NCBI GenBank assembly: GCA_019056875.1
Contig: DXJA01000506.1
Coordinates: 1 to 12,789, forward strand
Length of the DNA stretch: 12,789 nucleotides
From: Candidatus Jordarchaeum madagascarense
GTDB taxonomy: Archaea; Asgardarchaeota; Jordiarchaeia; Jordiarchaeales; Jordiarchaeaceae
Reading direction: 5' to 3'
The notes under the pieces were generated by a model. That model did not search any database and was not told where the DNA came from. It was given only the letters and a program-made list of their open reading frames with translations. Position 1 is the stretch's first letter. Every line of letters begins with the position of its first letter. Made by a program: the position numbers and the translations under genes. Positions 12,736-12,789 of the stretch are shown here, one piece after another.

Positions 12736-12789
12736 CCGGCTCAACCATCAAAAAAATAATTAATAAAAATAAAGTTTAAGAATATAACT

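Overview
The window looks archaeal, from an unplaced lineage. The evidence is a HerA-type bipolar helicase/translocase operon, Cas1/Cas2/Cas4 of archaeal style, many HEPN/MNT, AbrB and PIN toxin-antitoxin genes, AT-rich TATA-like boxes about 25 bases before likely transcript starts, and GGAGG/GAGGTG ribosome binding sites. No rRNA, tRNA or convincing CRISPR repeat is visible, so the lineage cannot be fixed from this piece.

Layout. (1) 1-2907, minus strand: one tight operon DUF2797-cas1-cas2-cas4, with overlaps of 4 and 8 bases and a 7-base gap. It is a CRISPR adaptation module with a zinc-ribbon, GIY-YIG-like companion gene at its head. A possible further gene or leader runs off the left edge. 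No interference (effector) gene and no array are in the window. (2) About 3300-9420: a mosaic of small toxin-antitoxin-like units, several broken. In order: a membrane-anchored MNT nucleotidyltransferase with its HEPN partner (+); a possible eroded MNT (-); a frameshifted MNT with an intact HEPN (-); a VapBC pair (-); a small two-gene membrane set whose second protein is homologous to the membrane anchor of the first MNT (-); a three-gene operon ending in a HEPN protein (+); an orphan AbrB (+); and an AbrB with a PIN toxin broken by a stop codon (+). (3) 9615-12606, minus strand: a NurA-like protein with an N-terminal winged helix, overlapping a complete HerA ATPase gene.

How the parts relate. 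Cas1-Cas2 integrate spacers and Cas4 trims prespacers; the DUF2797 protein is translationally close to them and is a candidate accessory nuclease or binding factor. HerA-NurA normally resects DNA ends, so both flanks are DNA-processing operons with a toxin-antitoxin graveyard between them. The upstream regions of the cas operon and of the NurA-like/herA operon share two elements: an A/C-rich motif (core AAAAACCRCAA, then AACCAAA, then GTTTCCCC) and the 12-base palindrome GAAATATATTTC. This hints at common control or common descent of these leaders.

The most unusual items are the fusion of a two-helix membrane module (signature TGQSP...W-TGG) to an MNT nucleotidyltransferase with a free-standing copy of the module 3 kb away, the NurA-like protein lacking expected acidic residues, and the DUF2797-cas1-cas2-cas4 linkage. 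All assignments come from reading motifs by eye; no database search was run.
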